Positions 44,391 through 63,901 of a stretch of 64,000 bases of DNA are shown here, one piece after another. Position 1 is the stretch's first letter, and each line of letters begins with the position of its first letter. The notes beneath the pieces were generated by a model that searched no databases, had not been told where the DNA came from, and saw nothing but the letters and a program-made list of their open reading frames with translations. The translations under genes and the position numbers were made by a program. The stretch comes from Limimaricola sp027213785 (lineage in GTDB: Bacteria; Pseudomonadota; Alphaproteobacteria; Rhodobacterales; Rhodobacteraceae): positions 124,001 to 188,000 of the forward strand of contig NZ_CP193755.1 of the NCBI RefSeq assembly GCF_050847355.1, read 5' to 3'.

Positions 44391-44433
44391 CGGCCGGGCG
44401 GCTCGAGGCAAAGCGGGGCGCGGTGTCGCGGGT

Positions 44434-45264
44434 TCACCCCCGCGCCACCACCCAGTCGAGCGCCCGCGTCGGCAACAGCCGCCGCAACGTGCCGGAAACA
44501 TGCGTGGGCGTGGTGACGTAGTAACGCGGTCGCGGCCGCTTCGCCTCGAGCGCATGGGCGAGCTTGTCGGCCACCGCTTCGGGCGGCAATTCGAACCGGT
44601 CGGGGCCACGCTCGGCATAGAGCCGTTGCAGCAGGCCTTCGTATTCCGCGCGCCGGGCCGAACCCTTCCAGTCGATCCAGCGCTCGAAATGCGGAATCGA
44701 ATTGGCGCGGATCCGCGAGGTGACGGGGCCCGGCTCGATCAGCGAGATGTGGATGCCGGTCCCGGCCATCTCGAGCCGCAGCACGTCGGTCAGACCCTCC
44801 AGCGCGAACTTGGTCGCGACATAGGCGCCGCGCCACTTCACCCCCACTAGGCCGAGCACCGAGGAGCAGTTGACGATCCGGCCCGCGCCTTGGGCCCGCA
44901 TCACCGGGATGACCTGCCGGGTCAGGTCGTGCCAGCCGAACAGGTTGGTCTCGAAGATTTCCGCCAGCGCCTCGCGCGGCAGGTCCTCGACCGCGCCGGG
45001 GCAGGCGAAGGCGCCGTTGTTGTAAAGCGCGTCGAGCCGTCCGCCAGTGGCTTCCAGCACCGCGGCCAGCCCTTCCGCCACGCTGTCCGGATCGGCATAA
45101 TCGAGCCGCGGCGCGTCGAAGCCCTCGGCCCGCAGCCGCGCGCAATCGGCTTCCGCCCGGCAGCTTGCGAAGACACGCCAGCCCCGGTCGCGCATGTGGC
45201 GCGCGCATGCAAGGCCGATGCCGGAGGAGGAGCCGGTGACGAGGAGGGTGCGGGGGGTGTCCAT
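44434..45264 (-). CDS. Short-chain dehydrogenase/reductase
   Basis: 276 residues from the ATG at 45264. SDR motifs are LLVTGSSSGIGLACARHM (cofactor), ALYNNGAFACPG (NNG in place of NNAG), NCSSVLGLVG (catalytic Ser) and GAYVATKFALEG (Tyr and Lys). It oxidises or reduces an unknown alcohol/ketone with NAD(P). No related pathway genes are adjacent. Confidence 0.93.
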   Translation of the reverse strand: MDTPRTLLVTGSSSGIGLACARHMRDRGWRVFASCRAEADCARLRAEGFDAPRLDYADPDSVAEGLAAVLEATGGRLDALYNNGAFACPGAVEDLPREALAEIFETNLFGWHDLTRQVIPVMRAQGAGRIVNCSSVLGLVGVKWRGAYVATKFALEGLTDVLRLEMAGTGIHISLIEPGPVTSRIRANSIPHFERWIDWKGSARRAEYEGLLQRLYAERGPDRFELPPEAVADKLAHALEAKRPRPRYYVTTPTHVSGTLRRLLPTRALDWVVARG

Positions 45265-45301
45265 GCGGGTCTCATGGCGGGGCAGGGGACGGGGTGCAAC
45301 G

Positions 45302-45326
45302 AAAAAGGCGCCCCTCGGGGGCGCCT
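45302..45326 (-). terminator. Terminator of the SH3-domain gene
   Basis: Minus strand AGGCGCCCC, loop CGA, GGGGCGCCT, then TTTTT: a 9-bp perfect stem with a U tract, 24 bases after the stop. Confidence 0.85.
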
Positions 45327-45349
45327 CTCCCGGCAAATGGATTTCGGGC

Positions 45350-45853
45350 TCAGCCTTCGACGGGGGCGAGCAGCCGCTCGGACATCCAGCCGGTCTCGCC
45401 GGTCGAGGTGATCTCGATCCTGGCCCAGCCACCGGCGCTCTCGATCAGCCGGGCTTCGGTCCCGCGGGGCAGGGTGTCGAGCACGGCGTGGCCGGTGCCG
45501 GGGCCTTGGCGCATGTTTACCCAATCGCCGCTGATCTGGCGCAGTTCGATATCCGACATGGTTTCGGCAACGGCCGGAGTGGCCACGGTCTCGACCGGCT
45601 CGGCTTTGGCCGGCTTCGGCATGAAGGAGGCCGAGATCAACTCGACATTCTCGGGAAATTCGCGCATCGCGGTGACCGGAATGCCCGACTCGCTGCGCTC
45701 GACGTCGTGGCGGGCGATCATCTCGGGGGACGGGGTGCTGGCCTGCACCGCGCCGATCATCGTCTGCGGCCGGAAATCGGCGCCGCCGGACATTTCATAA
45801 TAGCCCACGCCGAGCAGGAGAAAAGTGGCACCGATGCCGAAAACATGTTTCAT
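45350..45853 (-). CDS. Exported bacterial SH3-domain protein
   Basis: 167 residues. The N-terminus has a hydrophobic helix (FGIGATFLLLGVGYYEM) that may be a signal or anchor. The C-terminal 65 residues form an SH3b domain (GDWVNMRQGPGTGHAVLDTLPRGTEARLIESAGGWARIEI, GETGWMSERLL), usually a cell-wall or protein-binding module. The middle is Pro/Ala/Glu-rich linker. It is preceded by AGAGG five bases before the ATG. It is divergent from parC. Confidence 0.85.
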   Translation of the reverse strand: MKHVFGIGATFLLLGVGYYEMSGGADFRPQTMIGAVQASTPSPEMIARHDVERSESGIPVTAMREFPENVELISASFMPKPAKAEPVETVATPAVAETMSDIELRQISGDWVNMRQGPGTGHAVLDTLPRGTEARLIESAGGWARIEITSTGETGWMSERLLAPVEG

Positions 45854-45992
45854 GACAACCTCTTGTTCTGCTCAACACCCCGCCGGTTTGGTCACTCTCA
45901 TGTGACGCTCTCCGCGGCGCAGGATCTCGCTGATCCGTTGCCTGCCCAACCGCGACTTTACGCCGATGGTTCCCGTCGATAGGAAGCTTTTC

Positions 45993-48311
<2,319 letters not shown>

Positions 48312-48329
48312 TCCCGTTTCGTCGGGGGA

Positions 48330-48361
48330 AGAGGCGCGCGGTGCAAGCCGCGCGCCTCTTG
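48330..48361 (+). terminator. Hairpin after parC
   Basis: AAGAGGCGCGCGG, loop TGCAAG, CCGCGCGCCTCTT: a 13-bp perfect stem 18 bases after the parC stop. The following sequence has no T run beyond TT, so termination may be incomplete. Confidence 0.6.
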
Positions 48362-48365
48362 GCGC

Positions 48366-48394
48366 TTGATTTCCCTCTCCGATGCAAATACATC
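48366..48394 (+). promoter_or_regulatory. Candidate promoter of tuf
   Basis: TTGATT (48366-48371) and TACATC (48389-48394) are 17 bases apart. The leader would be about 50 bases. It contains AGGGAGG (48418-48424), too far from the ATG at 48452 to be a normal ribosome site. Confidence 0.45.
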
Positions 48395-48451
48395 GCCCGC
48401 GATGTCGAACCGGGCCAGGGAGGCCCCCGAACACGCGAGGCGCCAGCGCAG

Positions 48452-49627
<1,176 letters not shown>

Positions 49628-49636
49628 TCCCGGTTT

Positions 49637-49657
49637 CCGGGCGGTATCGCCGCCCGG
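49637..49657 (+). terminator. First hairpin after tuf
   Basis: CCGGGCGG, loop TATCG, CCGCCCGG: an 8-bp perfect stem only ten bases after the stop codon, without T tract. Probably a processing or stabilising stem before the main terminator. Confidence 0.6.
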
Positions 49658-49673
49658 TCCCGTCACGATCGAA

Positions 49674-49699
49674 GGGCCGCCCCGAGGGGCGGCCCTTTT
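49674..49699 (+). terminator. Intrinsic terminator of tuf
   Basis: GGGCCGCCCC, loop GA, GGGGCGGCCC, then TTTT. It separates tuf from the convergent acyltransferase gene. Confidence 0.85.
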
Positions 49700-49718
49700 C
49701 GCGTTCGAGGGGTGGGAC

Positions 49719-50408
49719 TCAGTCGCCCGGGGGCAGGCCCAGCATCGCGTCGGCCTCGGCCGTGGTCGCGTCGAGCGTCGCCTTCATCGCGGCGCGTGCC
49801 GCCTCGCGCGCCGCTTCGTCCGCCTTGCGCGGCATCTGCCGGTCCCAGGGCCGGAACACCACCGCGCCGCGGCCACCCGGGCGCGGCAGCAGCAGCCGGT
49901 CCCAGCTGTTCGCCCGGCTCTGCCTTTCGGTGGAGTAGGCATAGAAGAACACCGGTCGCCCGGTGATCCGGGCCCAGTCGAGCGGCGGGTCGTTGATCTC
50001 GCCGGCGGGACCCAGCGGGCCGTCGGCGGTGATGCCGATGCTGGCACCGGCGCGCAGCCGCTCCATCACCATGCGCGACATCGCGAGATTCGAAAGCCGT
50101 CGCGACATCGCCACCGGCGTCAGCCCGCGCCTGCGATGCGTATCGCCGGCGATTCGCGCGATCGGCGAGGTGTCGTGCAGGGTCGAGAGATCGCCGGCCT
50201 CGCGCGGCCAGTGGAACGGCCCCAGCATCAGCCGCGAATGGCGCAGCACCAGCAGCACCGGACCCTCGGCCAGTGCCGCGCGCAACCCGTCCTCGCCGCG
50301 CAGCTCCCACGACGTGTTGCGCTGGCAATGCGCGAGCCAAGCATGGGCGATTCCTCCCATGCCGCGGGTCACGGCGGCGCTCTTGGCCAGTCTCTTGCCG
50401 ATCGACAT
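49719..50408 (-). CDS. Lysophospholipid acyltransferase-like protein (DUF374-like)
   Basis: 229 residues from the ATG at 50408, chosen for GGAGGAA six bases before it; upstream extension overlaps nothing useful. The signature reads VLLVLRHSRLMLGPF, ASIGITADGPLGPAGEIND, ARITGRPVFFYAYS. DUF374 members have HSR and DGP(x)G motifs like these and are thought to acylate lipids such as LPS or lyso-phospholipids. Substrate is unknown. It is convergent with tuf. Confidence 0.82.
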   Translation of the reverse strand: MSIGKRLAKSAAVTRGMGGIAHAWLAHCQRNTSWELRGEDGLRAALAEGPVLLVLRHSRLMLGPFHWPREAGDLSTLHDTSPIARIAGDTHRRRGLTPVAMSRRLSNLAMSRMVMERLRAGASIGITADGPLGPAGEINDPPLDWARITGRPVFFYAYSTERQSRANSWDRLLLPRPGGRGAVVFRPWDRQMPRKADEAAREAARAAMKATLDATTAEADAMLGLPPGD

Positions 50409-50505
50409 GGGGTTCCTCCGGGCTGCGTCGCGCATCTTGCAAGCCACCGCCGCAAGGGCAAGGGCGGGGGAGGGGGCTTTGGTATCCGAATGCGTTCCGG
50501 GGCCC

Positions 50506-50534
50506 TTGATCCCGGCGCGAATTGCGACTACTCG
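50506..50534 (+). promoter_or_regulatory. Promoter of the tRNA-Trp gene
   Basis: TTGATC (50506-50511) and TACTCG (50529-50534) are 17 bases apart. The transcript would start near 50541, six bases before the tRNA. Confidence 0.6.
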
Positions 50535-50546
50535 GAGGGCGGTCTT

Positions 50547-50622
50547 AGGGGTATAGCTCAGTTGGTAGAGCATCGGTCTCCAAAACCGAGGGTCGTGGGT
50601 TCGAGTCCCCCTGCCCCTGCCA
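50547..50622 (+). tRNA. tRNA-Trp (anticodon CCA)
   Basis: 76 bases with a full cloverleaf: acceptor stem AGGGGTA / TGCCCCT (one T-G pair), D-loop GGTAGAGC, anticodon stem TCGGT / ACCGA with loop CTCCAAA giving anticodon CCA (50580-50582), T-loop GTTCGAGTC, discriminator G and encoded CCA (50620-50622). The usual place for tRNA-Trp in this group is directly before secE. Confidence 0.97.
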
Positions 50623-50698
50623 GGACCACCGCGGCGCGCCCGCTTGCAGATCGCGCGGCGTCCCCGTATGTCCCGCATCGATCCCCGGAAAGGTGTAG

Positions 50699-50902
50699 AT
50701 GATGGCCAGAACCAACCCCGTCCAGTTCGCGCAGCAGACCCGCGCCGAGATCGCCAAGGTGGTCTGGCCGACCCGCCGCGAAGTGCTGCTGACCACGGTG
50801 ATGATCTTCATCCTCGCCGCCGTCGCCGCGCTGTTCTTCAGTCTCGTGGATCTGGGCATCCGCTCCGGTCTCCAGGCGGTGCTGGAAGGGCTGGCCGGCT
50901 GA
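50699..50902 (+). CDS. secE: Preprotein translocase subunit SecE
   Basis: 67 residues, the short single-helix form. The pattern QTRAEIAKVVWPTRREVLLTTVMIF is the SecE signature, followed by the transmembrane helix (MIFILAAVAALFFSLVDLG). It stabilises SecY in the inner membrane. The ATG at 50699 is followed directly by a second ATG at 50702; AAAGG lies before both. It is between tRNA-Trp and nusG, as in most bacteria. Confidence 0.95.
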   Translation: MMARTNPVQFAQQTRAEIAKVVWPTRREVLLTTVMIFILAAVAALFFSLVDLGIRSGLQAVLEGLAG

Positions 50903-51087
50903 TCCCGCCCATCGGGCATCGGGCCGTGGGGCTTGATCTGCGCCGCGCCGGGCGCTACTGACCGGCGGACTTGGGAAACGGCGCGCGAGTGCGCGCCGCT
51001 TTGCCGTTTGAGAGGCCCCGATCGGGGGCCGGGAATTGCAACGAGGCTCCGGCGTTTCGCCGGCTGCGACGGAAGGTGTCGGGCAAC

Positions 51088-51621
51088 ATGGCGAAACGCT
51101 GGTATTCGGTTTCCGTGCTCTCGAACTTCGAGAAGAAGATCGCCGAGCAGATCAGGACCAAGGTCGCCGAGCAAGGGCTCGAGGACGTGATCGACGAGGT
51201 GCTCGTCCCCACCGAGGAGGTGATCGAGGTCCGTCGCGGCAAGAAGGTCTCGACCGAGCGCCGCTTCATGCCCGGCTACGTGCTGGTGCACATGGAGATG
51301 TCCGACAAGGGCTACCACCTCGTCACCTCGATCAACCGGGTCACCGGGTTCCTCGGGCCGCAGGGGCGGCCGATGCCGATGCGCGACGCCGAGGTCGAGG
51401 CGATCCTCGGCCGGGTGCAGGAGGGCGAGGAAAGCCCGCGCACCCTGATCCGCTTCGAGGTCGGCGAGAAGGTGAAGGTCAAGGATGGCCCGTTCGAGGA
51501 TTTCGACGGTCTGGTCGAGGAGGTGGACGAGGACAACCAGCGCCTCAAGGTCACGGTCTCGATCTTCGGCCGCGCCACCCCGGTCGAGCTGGAGTTCACC
51601 CAAGTGGCCAAGCAGGGCTGA
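51088..51621 (+). CDS. nusG: Transcription termination/antitermination protein NusG
   Basis: 177 residues from the ATG at 51088 (MAKRWYSVSVLSNFEKK). The NGN domain has GYVLVHMEMSDKGYHLV; the C-terminal KOW domain has FEVGEKVKVKDGPFEDFDG. It couples RNA polymerase to the ribosome or to Rho. The gap to secE is 185 bases. A terminator after the gene separates it from rplK, so secE-nusG and rplKAJL appear to be separate transcription units here. Confidence 0.97.
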   Translation: MAKRWYSVSVLSNFEKKIAEQIRTKVAEQGLEDVIDEVLVPTEEVIEVRRGKKVSTERRFMPGYVLVHMEMSDKGYHLVTSINRVTGFLGPQGRPMPMRDAEVEAILGRVQEGEESPRTLIRFEVGEKVKVKDGPFEDFDGLVEEVDEDNQRLKVTVSIFGRATPVELEFTQVAKQG

Positions 51622-51653
51622 GCGTCCGCCGTCCGGCACGCGTCATGTTTTCC

Positions 51654-51683
51654 GAAAGGGGCCCACGCGGGCCCCTTTCTTCG
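51654..51683 (+). terminator. Terminator between nusG and rplK
   Basis: GAAAGGGGCCC, loop ACGC, GGGCCCCTTTC, then TTCGTTT: an 11-bp perfect stem 32 bases after the nusG stop. The T run is moderate. Confidence 0.8.
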
Positions 51684-51845
51684 TTTCCGGGGTAGGGCGG
51701 TATCGCCTGCAACCGAGAGATCGGGTCGCGAAGGGCGTTCCACCGTTCACTTCGAAAGGGCGGAGCTCTTTGGGTAGCCCTCGGGATCGGGTCTCGACCC
51801 GCGGGTCTCATCGCGGAGGGCGATCGACGGGCATCGGGTGCGGGG
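51684..51845. other. Non-coding part of the nusG-rplK gap
   Basis: With the terminator before it and the promoter and leader after it, this makes up the only gap longer than 300 bases (51622-52037). I see no gene, RNA gene or repeat here; short inverted pieces (for example GGGTCTCGACCCGCGGGTCTC at about 51794) could fold but suggest nothing specific. Confidence 0.5.
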
Positions 51846-51874
51846 TTGACGCCCGGCCGCTGCCGGGCTATGCG
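51846..51874 (+). promoter_or_regulatory. Promoter of the rplKAJL-rpoBC operon
   Basis: TTGACG (51846-51851) and TATGCG (51869-51874) are exactly 17 bases apart, the strongest sigma70-type match in the window. The leader to rplK would be about 155 bases, which is long and leaves room for regulation. Confidence 0.65.
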
Positions 51875-52037
51875 GCGACCTTCCCCGGGGACGGTTTCGG
51901 CCGATCTCCGGCCGCGATTCGCGCCACGCGCGCCTCGCGGATGTGGGAGGCGAGCCGGGCGCGCCCGGTCGAGCCGCACCACGCCAACCAGAGCCGTCCG
52001 GACGCGTCCGGAGGGTGTTGCGACAAGGAGAGGCCCG

Positions 52038-52490
52038 ATGGCCAAGAAAGTGATGGGGCAGCTGAAGCTCCAGATTAAGGCAGGTGAAGCCAACCCGTCC
52101 CCGCCGGTGGGTCCGGCGCTGGGTCAGCGCGGCATCAACATCATGGAATTCTGCAAGGCCTTCAACGCGAAGACCGCGGATATGGAAAAGGGTTCGCCCT
52201 GCCCGACCGTGATCACCTACTACCAGGACAAGTCCTTCACGATGGAGATCAAGTCGCCGCCGGCGTCGTTCTTCCTCAAGAAGGCGGCCGGTCTCAAGCC
52301 CGTCGGCAAGCGCAACCGCCCCAAGGGCGCCGTGCAGCCCGGCAAGGAGACCGCCGGCACCGTGACCCTCGCCCAGGTGCGCGAGATCGCGGAAGCGAAG
52401 ATGAAGGACCTGAACGCGACCTCGATCGAGGGTGCGATGCAGACCGTCCTTGGCTCTGCCAAGTCGATGGGTATCGAGGTGAAAGGCTAA
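52038..52490 (+). CDS. rplK: 50S ribosomal protein L11
   Basis: 150 residues. L11 pattern: KVMGQLKLQIKAGEANPSPPVGPALGQRGINIMEFCKAFN and PTVITYYQDKSF, then the C-terminal rRNA-binding domain (GTVTLAQVREIAEAKMKDLNATSIEGAMQTVLGSAKSMG). It sits at the GTPase centre with L10-L12 and is needed for RelA sensing. An AAGGAG ribosome site is well placed. It is followed by rplA after four bases. Confidence 0.98.
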   Translation: MAKKVMGQLKLQIKAGEANPSPPVGPALGQRGINIMEFCKAFNAKTADMEKGSPCPTVITYYQDKSFTMEIKSPPASFFLKKAAGLKPVGKRNRPKGAVQPGKETAGTVTLAQVREIAEAKMKDLNATSIEGAMQTVLGSAKSMGIEVKG

Positions 52491-52494
52491 GATC

Positions 52495-53196
52495 ATGGCA
52501 AAACTCGGTAAACGCACCCGCGCCGCCCGCGAGGCCTTCGCCGGCAAGGAGAACGTCGAGCTCTCCGAAGCCATCTCGCTGATCAAGTCCAACGCCAGCG
52601 CGAAGTTCGACGAGACCGTCGAGATCGCAATGAATCTGGGCGTCGACCCGCGCCATGCCGACCAGATGGTCCGCGGCTCGGTCACCCTGCCCAACGGCAC
52701 CGGCAAGACCGTGCGCGTCGCCGTCTTCGCCCGTGGCGAGAAGGCCGAAGAGGCCAAGAAGGCCGGGGCCGACATCGTCGGCGCCGAGGACCTGATGGAG
52801 ACCGTGCAGTCCGGCAAGATCGAGTTCGACCGTTGCATCGCGACGCCGGACATGATGCCGATCGTCGGTCGCCTCGGCAAGATCCTCGGCCCGCGCAACC
52901 TGATGCCGAACCCGAAGATCGGCACCGTCACCATGGACGTCGCCGATGCGGTCAACGCTGCCAAGGGTGGCCAGGTGCAGTTCCGCGTCGAGAAGGCGGG
53001 CGTGATCCATGCCGGCATCGGCAAGGCCTCGTTCGAAGCCTCGAAGCTCGAAGAGAACATCCGCGCCTTCGTCGAGGCGGTGAGCCGTGCCAAGCCGGCC
53101 GGCGCCAAGGGCACCTACCTCAAGAAGGTGGCGCTCTCCTCGACCATGGGCCCGGGCGTCAGCGTCGATCTGGCCTCGGCCACCGGCGCGGCCTGA
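52495..53196 (+). CDS. rplA: 50S ribosomal protein L1
   Basis: 233 residues, normal length. L1 pattern: LGKRTRAAREAF, KFDETVEIAMNLGVDPRHADQMVRGSVTLPNGTGKTVRVAVFA, and ILGPRNLMPNPKIGTVT in the second half. It binds 23S rRNA at the L1 stalk. In E. coli it represses its own operon by binding the rplK leader; a comparable site could exist in the long leader here. Confidence 0.98.
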   Translation: MAKLGKRTRAAREAFAGKENVELSEAISLIKSNASAKFDETVEIAMNLGVDPRHADQMVRGSVTLPNGTGKTVRVAVFARGEKAEEAKKAGADIVGAEDLMETVQSGKIEFDRCIATPDMMPIVGRLGKILGPRNLMPNPKIGTVTMDVADAVNAAKGGQVQFRVEKAGVIHAGIGKASFEASKLEENIRAFVEAVSRAKPAGAKGTYLKKVALSSTMGPGVSVDLASATGAA

Positions 53197-53451
53197 TAGA
53201 GATTTCACCCCTGCCGCGGCGGGGATGAATGGCGGGGCGTTCGCGCCCCGTCCTGTCCGAGACGGAGGGCAGGGGGAGACCCCGCTAAGGCCTTCCCGAG
53301 ATGGGAAACGAGAGTTGGATTTCCGTTCGAAAGCACATTGCTTTCCTTCGGGCGATCGCGGCCTCGGGACCCTGAAGCGGACCCGAACGGCCCCCGGACG
53401 ATCAGGGGGTCAGACAGAGCCGGGGGGAAACCCCCAAACTTGGAGTAAACC
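53197..53451 (+). promoter_or_regulatory. Leader of rplJ (likely L10 autoregulatory leader)
   Basis: A 255-base untranslated stretch between rplA and rplJ. Several stems are visible: CCCCTGCCGCGGCGGGG (about 53209), GGGGCGTTCGCGCCCC (about 53235), and GGGGGAAACCCCC close to rplJ (53432-53445). In most bacteria this gap carries the L10-L12 binding RNA that represses rplJL translation. Length, position and folding fit that role; the exact kink-turn site is not identified here. Confidence 0.55.
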
Positions 53452-53964
53452 GTGGATAGAGCCCAGAAAGAGAAAGTGGTCGAGGAACTCGGCCAGATCT
53501 TTGAAAGCTCTGGCGTCGTGGTGGTTGCCCACTACGAAGGCATGACGGTTGCCCAGATGCAGGACCTGCGCGCGAAAATGCGTGACGCGGGCGGGTCCGT
53601 GCGTGTTGCCAAGAACAAGCTCGCCAAGATCGCCCTTGAGGGAAGGCCCTGCGCAAGCATCGCCGATTACCTCACGGGCATGACCGTGCTCTCCTACTCC
53701 GAAGACCCCGTGGCGGCTGCCAAGGTGGTCGACGCCTATGCGAAGACCAACGACAAGCTGGTCATCCTCGGCGGCGCGATGGGAGACACGGCCCTGGATC
53801 CGGCCGGTGTGAAGGCCGTGGCCCAGATGCCGTCGCGTGAGGAGCTCATCGCTTCGATCGTCGGCTGCATCGGTGCCCCGGCATCGAACATCGCCGGTGC
53901 CATTGGCGCGCCCGCAAGCAACATCGCAAGCATTCTCTCGACCATCGAAGAGAAGGCTGCCTAA
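53452..53964 (+). CDS. rplJ: 50S ribosomal protein L10
   Basis: 170 residues from a GTG start with TTGGAG six bases before it. L10 pattern: DRAQKEKVVEELGQIF, GMTVAQMQDLRAKMRDAGGSVRVAKNKLAKIAL, and ILGGAMGD. It is the base of the L7/L12 stalk and, with L12, represses its own mRNA leader. The C-terminal part contains a duplicated IGAPASNIA segment (two nearly identical copies at about 142-160). Confidence 0.97.
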   Translation: MDRAQKEKVVEELGQIFESSGVVVVAHYEGMTVAQMQDLRAKMRDAGGSVRVAKNKLAKIALEGRPCASIADYLTGMTVLSYSEDPVAAAKVVDAYAKTNDKLVILGGAMGDTALDPAGVKAVAQMPSREELIASIVGCIGAPASNIAGAIGAPASNIASILSTIEEKAA

Positions 53965-54033
53965 GGCAACCCGACACCTCGGGGGCTTGAAAGCCCTCGC
54001 GTTGGAACACAATTGAACGAACGGAAAAGTAAA

Positions 54034-54411
54034 ATGGCTGATCTGAAGAAACTCGCCGAAGAGATCGTTGGTCTGACCCTTCTCGAGGCGCAGGAACTGA
54101 AAACCATCCTCAAGGACGAGTATGGCATCGAGCCCGCCGCCGGCGGCGCCGTGATGATGGCTGGCCCGGCCGGTGGCGACGCTGGCGCCGCTGCCGAGGA
54201 GAAGACCGAGTTCGACGTCGTCCTGAAAGACGCCGGCGCTCAGAAGATCAACGTGATCAAGGAAGTCCGCGGCATCACCGGCCTCGGCCTGAAAGAAGCC
54301 AAGGACCTCGTCGAGGCCGGCGGCAAGGTCAAGGAAGGCGCGCCGAAGGCGGAAGCCGAAGAGATCAAGGCGAAGCTGGAAGCCGCTGGCGCCAAGGTCG
54401 AGCTGGCCTGA
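54034..54411 (+). CDS. rplL: 50S ribosomal protein L7/L12
   Basis: 125 residues from the ATG at 54034. The N-terminal dimerisation domain is ADLKKLAEEIVGLTLLEAQELKTILKDEYGI; after an Ala/Gly hinge (AGGAVMMAGPAGGDAGAAAEE) is the factor-binding domain with KTEFDVVLKDAGAQKINVIKEVRGITGLGLKEAKDLVE. It recruits EF-Tu and EF-G. It is followed by a 248-base gap with an attenuator-like hairpin before rpoB. Confidence 0.98.
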   Translation: MADLKKLAEEIVGLTLLEAQELKTILKDEYGIEPAAGGAVMMAGPAGGDAGAAAEEKTEFDVVLKDAGAQKINVIKEVRGITGLGLKEAKDLVEAGGKVKEGAPKAEAEEIKAKLEAAGAKVELA

Positions 54412-54420
54412 TCCCGGGCG

Positions 54421-54439
54421 GGCGCGCGTCCAGCGCGCC
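54421..54439 (+). promoter_or_regulatory. Small hairpin after rplL
   Basis: GGCGCGC, loop GTCCA, GCGCGCC: a 7-bp perfect stem ten bases after the rplL stop. Confidence 0.5.
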
Positions 54440-54453
54440 ACGCCTCAAGAATT

Positions 54454-54484
54454 GGCTGGATCCGCGAATTTCGCGGGTCCAGCC
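54454..54484 (+). promoter_or_regulatory. Attenuator or RNase III-type hairpin between rplL and rpoB
   Basis: GGCTGGATCCGCGA, loop ATT, TCGCGGGTCCAGCC: 14 pairs with one G-U. No T tract follows. E. coli has an attenuator and an RNase III site at the same place that sets the ratio of ribosomal protein to RNA polymerase; this hairpin may do the same. Confidence 0.6.
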
Positions 54485-54659
54485 GAACCCGTCTTGGAAG
54501 GGGGTCGCGCGCGACCCTCGTCTCGGGCAGGTTCCACGGTCGGGAGGTCATCGGTGGGACGGTGATCGCGAATGGACCGGAACTCCCCTCTCGCAAGGAT
54601 GACGCGGCCTTCCCCGCCGGTCGCGCCGATCCGCAGAGACCTGAAAGGTGACGACACCC

Positions 54660-58799
<4,140 letters not shown>

Positions 58800-58808
58800 C
58801 GGCGTTCC

Positions 58809-58836
58809 GCCGCGCACCCCCGACGGGGTGCGCGGC
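58809..58836 (+). promoter_or_regulatory. Hairpin between rpoB and rpoC
   Basis: GCCGCGCACCCC, loop CGAC, GGGGTGCGCGGC: a perfect 12-bp stem with no T tract, in a 73-base gap. It is followed by CTAGATT (58854-58860) and the rpoC ATG at 58873. Confidence 0.6.
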
Positions 58837-58872
58837 ACGCCGTCGCCCTCTGCCTAGATTCAAGGATTTGAA

Positions 58873-63114
<4,242 letters not shown>

Positions 63115-63141
63115 TCGCCGGCCGATCATCGTGAAACGCCG

Positions 63142-63173
63142 AAGGGCCCCCGGGAAACCGGGGGCCCTTTTTT
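63142..63173 (+). terminator. Intrinsic terminator of the rpl-rpo operon
   Basis: AAGGGCCCCCGG, loop GAAA (a GNRA-type tetraloop), CCGGGGGCCCTT, then TTTT: a 12-bp perfect stem and T6, 28 bases after rpoC. Confidence 0.95.
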
Positions 63174-63282
63174 GCTGCGGGCTTCGCGCATGCCCGTTGG
63201 CAGGATCGTCGCGCGGGCGGATACTGTATGCGGGGGCCCATGGCCGCTCGGCCGGGCCCAAGGTCCTGTCATGGAGGCGCAG

Positions 63283-63879
63283 ATGAGCTTCATCGCCGAA
63301 ATCGGGGAGGCGGAGGCGTCCGGCCCCGCCGCCGCCTATTATGCGGCTGCCAAGAAACAGCATGGGCGGATCTACAACCTGCACCGGACCTGCGTGCGGT
63401 TGCCGGAACTGGCGGATCATTTCGAGGCCATGACGTCGGCGCTCAAGAAACGGATGGGGCTGCGGCGCTACGAGCTGGTCACGCTGGCCGCCGCGCTGGC
63501 GCTGCGCAGCTCGTACTGCGCGCTGGCCCATGGCAAGGTGTTGCTCGACAACGGCATGACACCCGAAGAGCTGGAGCGGATCGCGACCGAGCGGGGCCAT
63601 ACCTCGATCACCCCGCAGGAGGCCGATCTGATGGGCTATGCCGCCGATATCGTCGAGGATGCCACGGCGATCGGCCCGGCGCGGATCGCGGGGCTCAGGG
63701 CGCATGGGCTGTCGGAGGATGAGATCGCACAGGCCGCCGCGGCGGCGGCGCTTCGCTGCTATTTCAGCAAGTATCTCGACGCGCTCGGCACGCAGCCCGA
63801 CCCGGCCTTCATGGAACTGCCCGAGGCGCTGCGCACGGCCTTGGCACGGGGGCGGGCGATCCAGGAACCCGAGGGCTAG
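63283..63879 (+). CDS. Carboxymuconolactone decarboxylase-family protein (AhpD-like, peroxidase-related)
   Basis: 198 residues from the ATG at 63283 (GGAGG five bases before it; an earlier ATG at 63271 has no ribosome site). The core CMD helix is RSSYCALAHGKVLL. Classical AhpD has CxxCxxxH; here only the second Cys (Cys 79) and His 83 are kept, with Ser 76 at the first position, as in the peroxidase-related group. A peroxidase or reductase role is possible. It is alone after the rpo terminator. Confidence 0.85.
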   Translation: MSFIAEIGEAEASGPAAAYYAAAKKQHGRIYNLHRTCVRLPELADHFEAMTSALKKRMGLRRYELVTLAAALALRSSYCALAHGKVLLDNGMTPEELERIATERGHTSITPQEADLMGYAADIVEDATAIGPARIAGLRAHGLSEDEIAQAAAAAALRCYFSKYLDALGTQPDPAFMELPEALRTALARGRAIQEPEG

Positions 63880-63901
63880 GCCGCCGCCACACGTGAAACA
63901 C

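Noticed and set aside
54648..54650. GTG start for rpoB
   Set aside because: It overlaps its own ribosome site, and the ATG at 54660 gives the conserved MAQSFLGQKRLRKYYG beginning.
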